Shown piece after piece: positions 20,522 through 32,421 of a stretch of DNA of 64,000 bases. This DNA comes from Mesostigma viride. Lineage: Eukaryota > Streptophyta > Mesostigmatophyceae > Mesostigmatales > Mesostigmataceae. The notes under the pieces are model-generated. The model was given only the letters and a program-made list of their open reading frames with translations, searched no databases and was not told the origin of the DNA. A program made the position numbers and the translations under genes. Position 1 is the first letter of the stretch. Each line of letters begins with the position of its first letter. The DNA is taken from the NCBI GenBank assembly GCA_009746045.1, contig RPFO01000985.1:32766-96765 (forward strand), given 5' to 3'.

Positions 20522-21848
20522 ATGAGTATAGCCCTGCTGGACGTGATTAAGGCCTTCACTAAAACTGAGGACCTGGCCACTAAGGCCATTCAGGAAGGAA
20601 GCTTTGGTAACAGACCTGTGGAGTACTGGGAGGGAGTCCTGTATGTCCACACCCAGGATGCAGATCATGTAGTAACCAGGAAGGTTATGTGCCAGAAATG
20701 GCCATTCCCACTGTGTTGCATTGCTTCCATGACGACGTGACTGCATGTCATCCTGGGTATGCTAAGCTCTCCATGAAGTACAAGAGAGGTTTTGGTGGCC
20801 TGGCATGTTTCGTGATATCAAAGCCTATGTGGCTTCCTGTGACTCATGCCAAAGGAATAAGGTTAGGACCAGGCAGTGCCTATCTTTCCTATGGCCATGC
20901 CTATTCCCCTTCGACCCTGGATCAGTGTGACCATGGACTTCATTTGTGGCTTGCCTGTTTCTGATGCTGGCAATGACAGGATACTAGTGGTGATGGACAG
21001 GCTGTCTAGAATGTGCCACCTCATCCCCTGCAATGCCCATCTCACAGCTGCCCAGTGTGTAGAGTTGTTCATGAAGGAGTGTACAGATTGCATGGCATGC
21101 CACGTGTAATCATCACTGACCAGGATCCCTTGTGGATGTCTGGGTTTTGGAAGTCCTTCTTTGACATCCTAGACACTAAGTTGGCCTTTGGAGTAGCATA
21201 CAGGTGTGCCAGCACGGGGGCTGTGGAGAGGCTGAACCGTATTGTACGGGAATGCCAGAAGCACTATTGTACCCATGATAACAAGGAATGGGACAAGAAA
21301 CTTCCCTTCATAGAGTTTGCCATCAACAACTCACCCCTGGCTCCTCACCAAATGTCTCCATTTGTCATTTGCCATGGCCAGTGCCCCTTGACTCCATTTG
21401 ACCTGGAGTTACCTGATAGGGATGCTGAAGGCCCCTTCAGAAGACGCCTAACCTCTGTCCACCAGTTGATTGCATCCTTCCAGGAAGCTCACAGTATGGT
21501 GGCTGCTCAGATGTTGCATGCACAGGACAAGTATTTAAACAATGCTTGGCAACAGATGTTGGCTACACACACCTTTGTGGCTCCTGGTGACCTGGTGCTC
21601 TTGGAGGCTAATCGTGTGCTACCTGAAAAGGAGCAATGCAGGAAACTGCAACCCTTGTGGTTGGGACCTTACCCTGTCCTGAACACCTTCCACTATGGGA
21701 CTGTAGTTCAAGTCCAGGTGCCTTCCCACTGGAGGCTTAAGACTAACGTGTTTCACCTGGCCCAGCTCAAACTGTATAAACGCAATACCTTGCAGGGACG
21801 CCTTTCTGCCCATTACCATTTGAGCTGGATACTGAGGGGGAGAGGATA
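20522..21848 (+). CDS. Chromovirus integrase (frame-disrupted)
   Basis: The HHCC zinc-binding domain lies at about 20716-20857 (LHCFHDD, ACHPGYAK, then in another frame SCDSCQRNK). The catalytic triad is Asp 20936-20938 (VTMDFICGLP), Asp 21118-21120 (IITDQDPLWM) and Glu 21226-21228 (GAVERLNR). The second Asp and the Glu are 36 residues apart, the DD35E spacing. The C-terminal GPYPVLNTF...TNVFHLAQLKLYK is the usual GPF/Y module. Breaks near 20690, 20800, 20870 and 21082 look like single-base losses. Confidence 0.9.
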
Positions 21849-22050
21849 TATGAAGTGGAGCAGCTGGTGGCTCACAGAGTCAAAGGAAAGGGTAGGACCA
21901 AGCAGCTGCAGTTTAAGGTGCACTGGAAAGGAGAGTTAGAGTCTACTGCCACATGGCTGTGGTTGTCTGACTTGACTCACTGCCATGAGGTGGTCCAGGA
22001 GTATTGCCAAAGAAGGGGCTCACTCTTCCTTCTTGGTATACTGAGTTGGT
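21849..22050 (+). CDS. Chromodomain at integrase C-terminus
   Basis: IYEVEQLVAHRVKGKGR, QLQFKVHWKGELESTATWLW and VVQEYCQRRG fit the chromodomain fold (E-V-E-x-I-L, Y/F-x-V-x-W-x-G, E-x-T-W, then a helix). In chromoviruses this module binds modified histones and steers insertion; that role is inferred here. It follows the integrase after a CC-to-C loss near 21812. Confidence 0.85.
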
Positions 22051-22101
22051 GAAAACCACTGCTCCCCTTCCTATATCTCAGGACTAACGAATGGTTTCTT
22101 C

Positions 22102-23261
22102 GTGCATGCTGTGTGGTCCCAGATGGAGGAGGAGTTCACGTACCCCAACTTGGGCCTGGGCGCCACCACGGAGGAAGGGGTCACGGGTATGCATCCAGAC
22201 CCCAACCCCATGAGTTATGTGGAATCCCTGTTTGACAGTATTGTCAGGCGTGACCTTAGGAGGGGTCAGCAGATGGATACCATTAACAAGCTCTTGCATT
22301 CAGTGATCTCCAAGCAGGATAAGCTACAGGAGCTTCTTCAGGGGTTGTCCTTGTCCCAGCCCAGATGGGGAGTGGTGTTAACATAGCTCTCAGCTCCAGC
22401 AGCACTCCCATCATTCAGATTCCTCGTCATGTGGTACCTGTCAAGAATGTGGTGGCCTATGTGGATCACAGGAAGTGCATGGGACCTTGTGAGCATTGTG
22501 AGACGCTGGCCAAGGCAGTGGCTGCCCTTAACAGGGAGGAGGGGGAAGTGAGCCCTGAGGGTTATGTGGAGGAGGTCTTGTCTCAGTTGCACACCAGCCT
22601 GTATGAGATTGGCTCTCCTTTTGTGGGCCACCTGTTGCACAGGATGTTTGCCTTGACTCCAGGACCTGAGATTGACATGAGACCTGCAGAGGGGCAGGAT
22701 ATGTTGACCACCTTGCCTGAGGCTTTGAAAGGAGCCTTCATGCAGTTCCAGCCAGTGAGCATGGGTGAGGCCTCCTACATGGAGTTGTTGGAGTTTTCAG
22801 TCAGCAGGGAGACTTTGACTTGGCTCCTTCTTCTTCCAGCTCGGTCAAGGGGTGCTTCCCTTTGGAGACATCCAACCTTTTCTGCAGCCCAGGGTTGCCT
22901 AAGTTACCATGGAGCTCAAGGTTCGTCTGACCCCATTGAGGGTGTTGGTGCCTTTGATAGGTGCTAAGTGGTCAGTGGTCAAGACCTTTCTCCAGTTCTG
23001 GTGGGCGTACAGGTCATGGGTGAGCAGGCACAAGACGTCTTCTACTTGGGTGATGGATCCTGAGAGCCAGTCTGTGGTGCTTCTCTCCTACCCAGGGACA
23101 TGCCTGCGTTATGTTGCCCAGATGGCAGCAGGGGCTGCAGAGACGTGCATGGTGCTGCAGGTCAGCAGGAACTGGCCAGATTGGTTCACATGGTGGAGCA
23201 GTTTCCCTTGTTTGGGACCAGGGGCAAGGATGGTGTGAATGGGGATTGGTATAGCCTGTGA
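22102..23261 (+). CDS. Extra ORF between chromodomain and 3' LTR, unknown function
   Basis: Starts at ATG 22102 (or 22123, MEEEFTYPNLGLG). A frame change near 22360 leads to CMGPCEHCETLAKAVAALNREEGE and SPEGYVEEVLSQLH, a run of predicted helices. Later frame changes end in LARLVHMVEQFPLFGTRGK with a stop at 23259-23261. No signal peptide, fusion peptide or membrane anchor is seen, so it is not an obvious envelope gene despite its position. A C-x2-C pair (GPCEHC) is the only metal-binding hint. I do not recognise the family. Confidence 0.6.
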
Positions 23262-23638
23262 AGAACAGAGCTGTGCAGGAAGAGGATGGGAAGGATGGGG
23301 GAAGAGCATGGAAGGTGCTTTGGATTGTGGTGTGAGGGGGGGATTCCAGGATGGATGATGGGGGGGGGCTCCAGTCCAGTTCTGATGTTCCAGTCCAGAG
23401 TTCCAGGTTCCAGGATGCTGAATGGAAGACCTTGTATTATGAGATGTGTTTATCTGGCTTTATAGTAGATAAGGTAGTGACTTGTTTGCTGTAGAGACCT
23501 GTGACTAGATGTTATGAGATAGGAGGCCCTGTTTCAGGGATGTAAAAACCCATCTGCTTTTCCCAAGAGATGGTGGATTTCTGTTCAATGTTCCTCTGCC
23601 TTCAAGAGTTGGCTATTGGACCTGGGAGGTCCAGTTTT

Positions 23639-23650
23639 GAGGGGGAGATA
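23639..23650 (+). promoter_or_regulatory. Polypurine tract
   Basis: GAGGGGGAGATA immediately precedes the 3' LTR and would prime plus-strand synthesis. Confidence 0.85.
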
Positions 23651-24430
23651 TGTAACAAGCAAAAATGACTTTGTTGTTACATCCTTTGTTTTGTGAATGT
23701 TTGGCTTTTATTCGAGGACTTTTGGATCAGTATTGAGAAAGTTATGAGGTTTCTAAGACGACGGTACTTGGAGCTGATACTTTGTCAGCCAACTGATAGG
23801 AACCCTCATTGGTCGTGGCCTGATCCACGTAGGGTTGTAGTTTGTTGGCTGATACTACTGATAGGAGCCCTCATTGGTCGTGGCCTGATCCACGTGGGGT
23901 TGTAGTTTGTTAGTTGGTACTATTGAGTCTTAAATGCTCCTTTGGGACTTCAGTGCTCACGACAGATTTAGGATCTCATGGAAAGATTCTGCCAGGCTGT
24001 GTGTGGTGTTGTTCTGTTTTGTGTGACTAGGATGGATACGAAGATCTTGTATAGGATTCCATGGTTCTGATTGGTTCTCTTCAGGCTAAGGTTGGAGCAA
24101 GCTCGACAAGCACGTCGATATCAAGGACGTGGGGTCGCCATTGTTGCTACGTTGGTTTTGATTCACCATGGTATAATAAAGCTTGGCTTTGTTGTCCAAT
24201 CCATAAGAGCCCCTTGGCTATAGACGTCCTTCAGTTCCACAGAGGTCGTCTACACACGAGCTTGTCTTTGTGTCTACAAGGGGTGTGATTCCCTAAATCA
24301 CGTGCTGTGGAATTTCCATCTCAACGTTGCTCGGATACTTGAAGTTCTGCAACTCAGGAAAGCAACCCAGGTAAAAAGATCTTTCATATTGGACTGTGGA
24401 TGATGATGATGATCATTTTTAGTCGTTACA
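23651..24430 (+). repeat. Chromovirus 3' LTR
   Basis: 780 bp; near-identical to the 5' LTR (two substitutions, two 1-bp indels). It ends GTTACA and is followed by the AGATC target duplication. Confidence 0.95.
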
Positions 24431-24451
24431 AGATCTCAGGACGAATTTTTT

Positions 24452-24465
24452 CCGACTTCCTAGTG
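24452..24465. repeat. CACTA element, right terminal inverted repeat
   Basis: CCGACTTCCTAGTG, the exact complement of the left end at 7928-7941; flanked by AT and the rest of repeat R. Confidence 0.85.
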
Positions 24466-24499
24466 ATGGTCGGCGGGTTGTGACCCGTAATTGTTTCTT
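24466..24499. repeat. Repeat R, copy 1, right 34 bp
   Basis: ATGGTCGGCGGGTTGTGACC and following bases match 26001-26034, which in the intact copy follow TTGATAAGC directly. Confidence 0.9.
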
Positions 24500-25455
24500 T
24501 GAATGTGCTCACTGAAGCAGTATGCGCGGCCTCGCTGCTATGGCGGCGGGGCTAAAGAAAATTAGGCAAAGACCCCGTCCTTGCCTGCTATGAAGTCGCG
24601 GGCTTTGCGACTTCACGGCAGGTAGGGGCGGTTTGAACGGAACGGAAATTTCGCGTTACCAATGTGCCAAGTGGTTCTGGTTGGCACCTTGCTGGGCAGC
24701 GTCTCGGTGGTCATAGAAAGTGGGCTGGGCGCCCCGCCCCGGCTGCTGGTAATTCCAGCAGCGGAGCCAATCATGTCGACTAAGAAGTCCGCAGCTGATG
24801 CGGAAACTGTGCGAAGGTCAATAGATTAATTTGGATTCCATGAGACTGCGCTGGTAGTCAGTCAGCGGCCCACCGCCTAGGGCGCTGCATGGCGCTGCCT
24901 TCGGCTTGGTGCGCGGCCCTTTTTTGTTATGGGCCAGCGAGGGATATAAGGGTGACGCGCGGCCGGCTAATTTCTTGCGTTCCGGAAGAAAATATATTTG
25001 CAAAATTCCCACAAAAGGAACCGAGTATCGGAAAGGCGTCTCGGCTGACAGTGGCAGTGTCTGGCCTTGTCGTCTCTTCCTGCTCAGCACCCGGCAGGTA
25101 GCGGTTCAAACCCTGGTGGCGTCGGAATGCGAATTTTCTGGGTTTTTATCCGGAATAATGTTTTGCTGAGGCGGCTCCGCGGATTCGCTAACCTTTTATT
25201 GTCGGGCCCCTTAGGGGGTTATTATAGCCTTGTGCGGGCTGAGTCGCCATGAAGGAGATGTTGCGACACGCCCCACTTTGTGGTCTTTTATGGAAGCGGC
25301 TACCCTCGAGGCTGCTCGGAAGAGGGGGGGGGTCTTCTCCTTTTCTTTGTTCACTGTTATTGGGGCAACAGTGATCCTATCAAGTTTTGTTTCCTGAGCG
25401 GCGACAGTGCGGGGGAGGAGGGTAATGGCGCCAGGGACTGGGGTGGATCGGGGGC
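24500..25455. other. No gene recognised; strong hairpin at 24585-24625
   Basis: A stem GAAGTCGC...GCGACTTC with flanking CCTGC/GCAGG pairs and loop GGGCTTT lies near 24591-24615. The rest has only short unrecognised frames. Confidence 0.4.
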
Positions 25456-25570
25456 CTCTTGCTCCTGCATGCGAGGGAGACGAGATGACTACTTAAACCT
25501 GCCTTTGGCAGGGGCTCTACTCATTGTTTTCAATCAAATGCTGGTTTTCTTGGGAGCTCAAGTGTCATAA
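25456..25570. repeat. 115-bp direct repeat, copy a
   Basis: Starts CTCTTGCTCCTGCATGCGAG and ends CAAGTGTCATAA; identical by eye to 26059-26173. The two copies bracket repeat R copy 2. Confidence 0.9.
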
Positions 25571-26034
25571 TCGGATTTCTCTGAAAATAGTTTATTAAAC
25601 AGCATGCGGGAAAGAAAGGGCCGCCACAACCTTGTGGCTGTACATGCAGAAAGGCTTGTTAGACGAATGGGGACGGCTTGTTGTTTACCGGGGAATCCTA
25701 CTGGCAACTAGCTTTGCCTTTTGTAAGTCAGGCGCCGTTTGTTTGAACGGCCGGCCATGTGTTGAATGCTGACGGAAGTTGCGTCAAAAAGCTGTAATAA
25801 AATCTGATGTAACCAGCACTCACCAATTGATTGGTGTGCTGCTTGGTTGGGTAGTGTGTTCAGGGTTGCATTCGAAGAGTACACATGGCCTGACAGCTCA
25901 GACGTGTGACAGATGAGCTGGCTGGCTGAATTATTAAATTGTCAGCGTTAGGATATTTCTGGTTTTGCCGTTTTCCATTTTGACGGTAGGCTTGATAAGC
26001 ATGGTCGGCGGGTTGTGACCCGTAATTGTTTCTT
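25569..26034. repeat. Repeat R, copy 2 (466 bp, uninterrupted)
   Basis: Identical to 6012-6443 joined to 24466-24499, giving the pre-insertion junction TTGATAAGC-ATGGTCGG at 25992-26008. It serves as the empty site for both the LINE and the CACTA insertion of copy 1. Confidence 0.95.
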
Positions 26035-26058
26035 CCCACCCATCCCACCCTTGGGGGG

Positions 26059-26173
26059 CTCTTGCTCCTGCATGCGAGGGAGACGAGATGACTACTTAAA
26101 CCTGCCTTTGGCAGGGGCTCTACTCATTGTTTTCAATCAAATGCTGGTTTTCTTGGGAGCTCAAGTGTCATAA
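26059..26173. repeat. 115-bp direct repeat, copy b
   Basis: Second copy of 25456-25570, separated from repeat R copy 2 by a C/G-rich 24-bp spacer. Confidence 0.9.
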
Positions 26174-29230
<3,057 letters not shown>

Positions 29231-29752
29231 CATGTGCCCCACGCCGCACATGGGCAGCAGAGAATCTACAGTGGCCGAGGGCCGGATATATTTAGTATCG
29301 GTGGTACTATCGTCGGGGCACTGGAACATGGGCGGTTGCATCATCGGATACCTTCGCGTGACTTCACAACGGGGTGTATCCTAGCAATCGATCGCACGCC
29401 AAGTAGCCTCGATGGAGTGGCACATAGGGGAGCGCACTACTGTATGCAGTCAGTAAGTCAGTCAGTCATAGAAGTACTCATAGTAGTATTCTAGTACTAC
29501 TAAGGGAGGCTTGTGGCGGAACGCCGGCCGGAAGACCGGCTGACACCGCCAATTGTGGCGTAACCTGTACGAGAGTGAACTTCAGGCACGGCCACCCTGT
29601 GGCGAAACGAAGCTACAAACTGAAGTAGAACAGCACGGCCAAACTGTGGCTTCTTGGGAGCCCTGTTAAAGTGGGTGGCACCGCCACATTTTGCCAAAAA
29701 AAGTGCCACACCGCCTCATTTGGCGGCATATCGCCACTAAAAAAAACACTGT
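29231..29752. other. Unique flank, then GTGGC-rich segment (29504-29745)
   Basis: The second half is built of scattered GTGGC/GCCAC words (TGTGGCGGAACG, CGGCCACCCTGTGGCG, GGTGGCACCGCCAC) and ends CTAAAAAAAACACTG. A shorter GTGGCG/GGCCAC stretch next to TCAGTGTTTTTTTTAAG lies at 5945-6000, also beside an S element. They may be relics of one element family, but no clear ends were found. Confidence 0.4.
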
Positions 29753-29904
29753 GCAGGTTCCCTGGCGCACCTAGAGCAAGGGTAGCTTACATTCCCACCC
29801 TTGCAGGAAGTAGCCCAGAATGTATTATAAAAGCCATATGCCCCTTCTCAGGATAGGTGCTACATGTACTCCCAACTGAGTTATGTTCCTAATTAATTAA
29901 TTAC
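29753..29904 (+). mobile_element. Non-LTR element S, copy 3 (3' part only)
   Basis: Matches the S 3' UTR (AGCAAGGGTAGCTTACATTC, CCATATGCCCCTTCTCAGG). It ends with the hairpin ACTCC-CAAC-TGAGT (29868-29881) and an ATTA-type tail. It lies tail-to-tail against S copy 2, producing a large palindrome. Confidence 0.75.
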
Positions 29905-29977
29905 ATATTAATTAATTAGGAACATAACTCCGTTGGGAGTAAATGTAGCACATTATTATCCCTGAGAAGGGGCATAT

Positions 29978-31715
29978 TAAATTAAATTAAATTATAACAT
30001 GCCTCCGTGGGGAGGTCATGTAGCACATATTTCATGATGGATGGGGTGGAGGAAGCCGCGTGATCAAACTGTCCTAACTCTATCTAGAAAATCCTACCTA
30101 CAGGCTACTCATCAAAACGCCTCCTCCGCTTGGGGGGAGGTGGCTTGCCCACAGGGTCGGGCGTGTGCGCCTTGACAATCTTCTTCCACCGCGTCTTGTC
30201 CTGCATGGCAGTCAAAAGACGGGAGAGAGAGTGGATGCGGTGCTCAAACTGGGCTGGGACCACTAGGTCGTCCAGCAACATCTGAACGTAGTTGGTGACA
30301 GGTTTCCCTACCCTTTTGGGAATGTCCTTGGGGCCAGGCCAGGTCAGAATGTGCCGCCCTGGCTGTCCAAGCCGCTGGGGGCCGGCCAGACCAAGGGTGG
30401 TGTCGACCTGGCTGGTGCGGGCAAGGTGTCCTACAAATGCTATCCTACGCTGCCTAATCTCGTCCGAAACACGAGGCATGCCATGATACAAAGACTCTGA
30501 TGACGGACGCTCGGAAAAACCTACATTAAGGACCTGCCGGAGCATCCTGTAAACTGTGCCGTCGAGCTGAGCTGCCAGTTTGGGTGGGAGGGTCCACGCC
30601 TCGGCGCCATACGTGAGCACCGTGAGGACGAGGACCTTCAGTGAAGAGCATGCGCTTGCGGTGCCCGTCCAGGCCCTTCGAGCGCCAGTAGGGTGTGAGC
30701 GAACGGAGCTTGGCCCAGGCAAGGCCGATGCGGGTGTCCACATCATCGGCGGTGTCAGGAAGCCAGCTCCCCAACAGCTTGAAGCGGTCGCCGGCGGAAC
30801 GGGACCTCCGTCCCGTCGAGCAGGCGCGGCAGCGGTAGTTTACTGGATGCCCCTATCACCATCGCCTCAGTTTTGACACTAATCTCCAGCCCCACCGCCC
30901 GCGCCTCCACGCCCAGGCAGTCCAGCCAGGGCTGAATGTGCTCGGGGCTCTCGATGAGGGTGGTATCATCCGCATAAATCAGGTCGGCAAGGCGGTAACC
31001 AGGTCTAACCGGCCCCGCCGTGCTCTTTCACGTTAAGGATGTCCAAGCCTGGCTCGAACCCCTTAAGAGCAGTAAAGCGCGCACGTGCCCGGCGCATGAC
31101 GGGATCCACGACAATAATGAACAGGTATGGGGACAGGACACAAACTTGCCACACCCCGTGGTGAAGGGGGAATGGTGGGGTGGTGCCCTCCGCAGTCCGC
31201 ACTACTGCCTGTGAGCCCTCATACAGACGGCGAATGGCAGCAATAAACGCAGGTGGTACCCGATCCAGAGCTAGGATGGCCCAAAGAGCCTCCCAGAGAA
31301 CCGTGTCAAAGGCCTTGATATAGTCAACAAAAATGAAGACCAGCGGCAAACTGTCAGGGGGAAGTCGACGCACCTCCTCCATCAACCGGCGCGCGACAAA
31401 CACAGCCATGACAGTGTTACGACCACGACGGAAACCCATCTGAGACTCACCCAGGTGTGGGTCCAGCGCGGCGCGGAGCCTGTGCAGCATCATGCGCATG
31501 AAGACCTTCAGCGCGGCGCTCTGGAGGCAGACACCCCGGTAGTTACCGGGGTCAGCAGCAGAGCCCTTCTTGTACAGCATGACGCGGATGGCCGTCTGCC
31601 ACTCAGCAGGCGGAGGCTCGTCAGAGAGCAGGACACGGTTGCACAACGCCAGCAGAAGATCCCGAACCGCCAGATCAGGGGTCTTCAGCAGCTCAGCAGA
31701 AAGGTGGTCGGCACC
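29978..31715 (-). mobile_element. 5'-truncated LINE, copy 2
   Basis: 1,738 bp flanked by the 12-bp duplication GAAGGGGCATAT (29966-29977 and 31716-31727). The 3' end (left) carries a (TTTAA)n-type tail next to the hairpin CCTCC-CCAC-GGAGG (30002-30015 on the minus strand). Same LINE family as 6444-7916 but longer at the 5' end, beginning in the RT N-terminal region. Confidence 0.88.
30105..31715 (-). pseudogene. LINE reverse transcriptase, frame-disrupted
   Basis: From 31715: ADHLSAELLK, LPLVFIFVDYIKAFDTVLWE, GVWQVCVLSPYLFII to about 31005. Then, after a break, ADLIYADDTTLIES (YADD at 30965-30976) and GLEISVKTEAM; after further breaks LTYGAEAWTLPPKL and RRIAFVGHLARTSQ, with a stop near 30105. 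Motif order equals copy 1. Homology to copy 1 is high in protein and moderate in DNA, so the two copies come from diverged lineages. Confidence 0.85.
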
Positions 31716-32210
31716 GAAGGGGCATATGGCTTTTAATACATTCTGGGCTACTTCATGCAAGGGTGGGAATGTAAGCTACCCTTGCTCTAGCTAGGTGCCC
31801 CAAGGCACCTGCACCCTCATGATCTATCACGCTACGCCCAGCTAAGGGGGAGCATGTCATGTGGGGGAAGATCATCATGGCTATACAAGACGGAGCTAGG
31901 GCATGGCTTCTCAGCAGGGAGTGACTCCCTGCATGGGGACTGCATAACTAAATAAAGCTAGGCATCATCTGGAGGGTGGCTCATCCTAGGCACACATGTA
32001 CATGCATGACTAAAAATGCTAGGCCTCAGCTGGTATATAGTGCCTGTAGTAGGCGGGCATGTACAAGGCCACTGTCTAACTATTCTACACTACTGCTGCT
32101 GTATTCCCCTAGCTGCTGGGGCTTCTGGAGTCGCTGGGGCCGCGGTGGTAGAGGGGGTCGCGTGCCAGGGCTTGTGGCCGACGTAGATGGCCGCCCCCTT
32201 CCAGTACACC

Positions 32211-32317
32211 TTGCATGACGTAGCCTAGAATGTATTAAAAGCCATATGCCCCTTCTCAGGGATATGTGCTACATTTACTCCCAACGGAGTGATGTTGATA
32301 ATTAATTAATTAATTAA
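32211..32317 (+). mobile_element. Short S element (SINE-like), copy 5
   Basis: A 107-bp insertion with a 12-bp target duplication TTCCAGTACACC (32199-32210 and 32318-32329). It contains GAATGTATTAAAAGCCATAT, the hairpin ACTCC-CAAC-GGAGT (32277-32290) and an (ATTA)n tail. It interrupts the ORF1 part of S copy 2. It has no coding capacity and must have been moved in trans. Confidence 0.85.
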
Positions 32318-32421
32318 TTCCAGTACACCGGCTGGCCCGCCTTGGTCTGCCGGAGCTGGAGGTAGGTCGGCCATAGCTCCCGTCGCCGTTGTTGCTGCGC
32401 CAGGGTCAAGTCGTCGTCCAC

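Larger units (their letters stand above)
14977..24430 (+). mobile_element. Ty3/gypsy chromovirus, complete structure
   Basis: A 9,454-bp element with 778- and 780-bp LTRs (TGTAAC...GTTACA), the 5-bp target duplication AGATC (14972-14976 and 24431-24435), a primer-binding site and a purine tract. The domain order is gag (zinc knuckle), protease, reverse transcriptase, RNase H, integrase, chromodomain, then an extra ORF before the 3' LTR. RT-RNaseH-integrase order and the chromodomain place it with the chromoviruses. The LTRs differ by only two substitutions and two 1-bp indels, so insertion was recent. The coding region nevertheless shows about a dozen frame breaks, nearly all explained by loss of one base in a homopolymer. 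Confidence 0.95.
7928..24465. mobile_element. CACTA (En/Spm-like) DNA transposon, about 7.1 kb without its nested insert
   Basis: The ends are CACTAGGAAGTCGG (7928-7941) and its exact complement (24452-24465). The element begins CACTA and ends TAGTG, as in the CACTA superfamily. Both ends carry several hundred bases of subterminal CTGAGATT-type repeats in both orientations, also typical of the group. The flanking duplication is AT only (7926-7927 and 24466-24467), as judged against the empty site at 25999-26004. A 9.45-kb chromovirus lies in its right subterminal block. The only recognisable internal gene is the minus-strand frame at 8527-9585; no Tnp2-type transposase core was recognised, so the copy may be non-autonomous. 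Confidence 0.8.
29905..32421 (-). mobile_element. Non-LTR element S, copy 2, with two nested insertions
   Basis: Read on the minus strand from 32421: an ORF1-like C-terminus (VDDDLTLAQQQRRRELWPTY, then PVYW, KGAAIYVGHKPW; stop at 32090-32092), about 360 bp of untranslated sequence, the terminal hairpin ACTCC-CAAC-GGAGT (29927-29940) and an ATTA-type tail at 29905. The LWP...R...G motif recalls the C-terminal domain of L1-type ORF1 proteins. Interrupted by a LINE (29978-31715) and by a short S copy (32211-32317), each with its own target duplication. Confidence 0.7.

Noticed and set aside
22102-23261. Envelope gene of the gypsy element
   Set aside because: No signal peptide, cleavage site, fusion peptide or transmembrane anchor is visible.
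29966-31727. Short S elements as deletion products by recombination between ATATGCCCCTTC repeats
   Set aside because: The 12-bp repeats are better explained as the target duplication of LINE copy 2: the LINE has a 5' truncation and an A/T-rich tail exactly at them.
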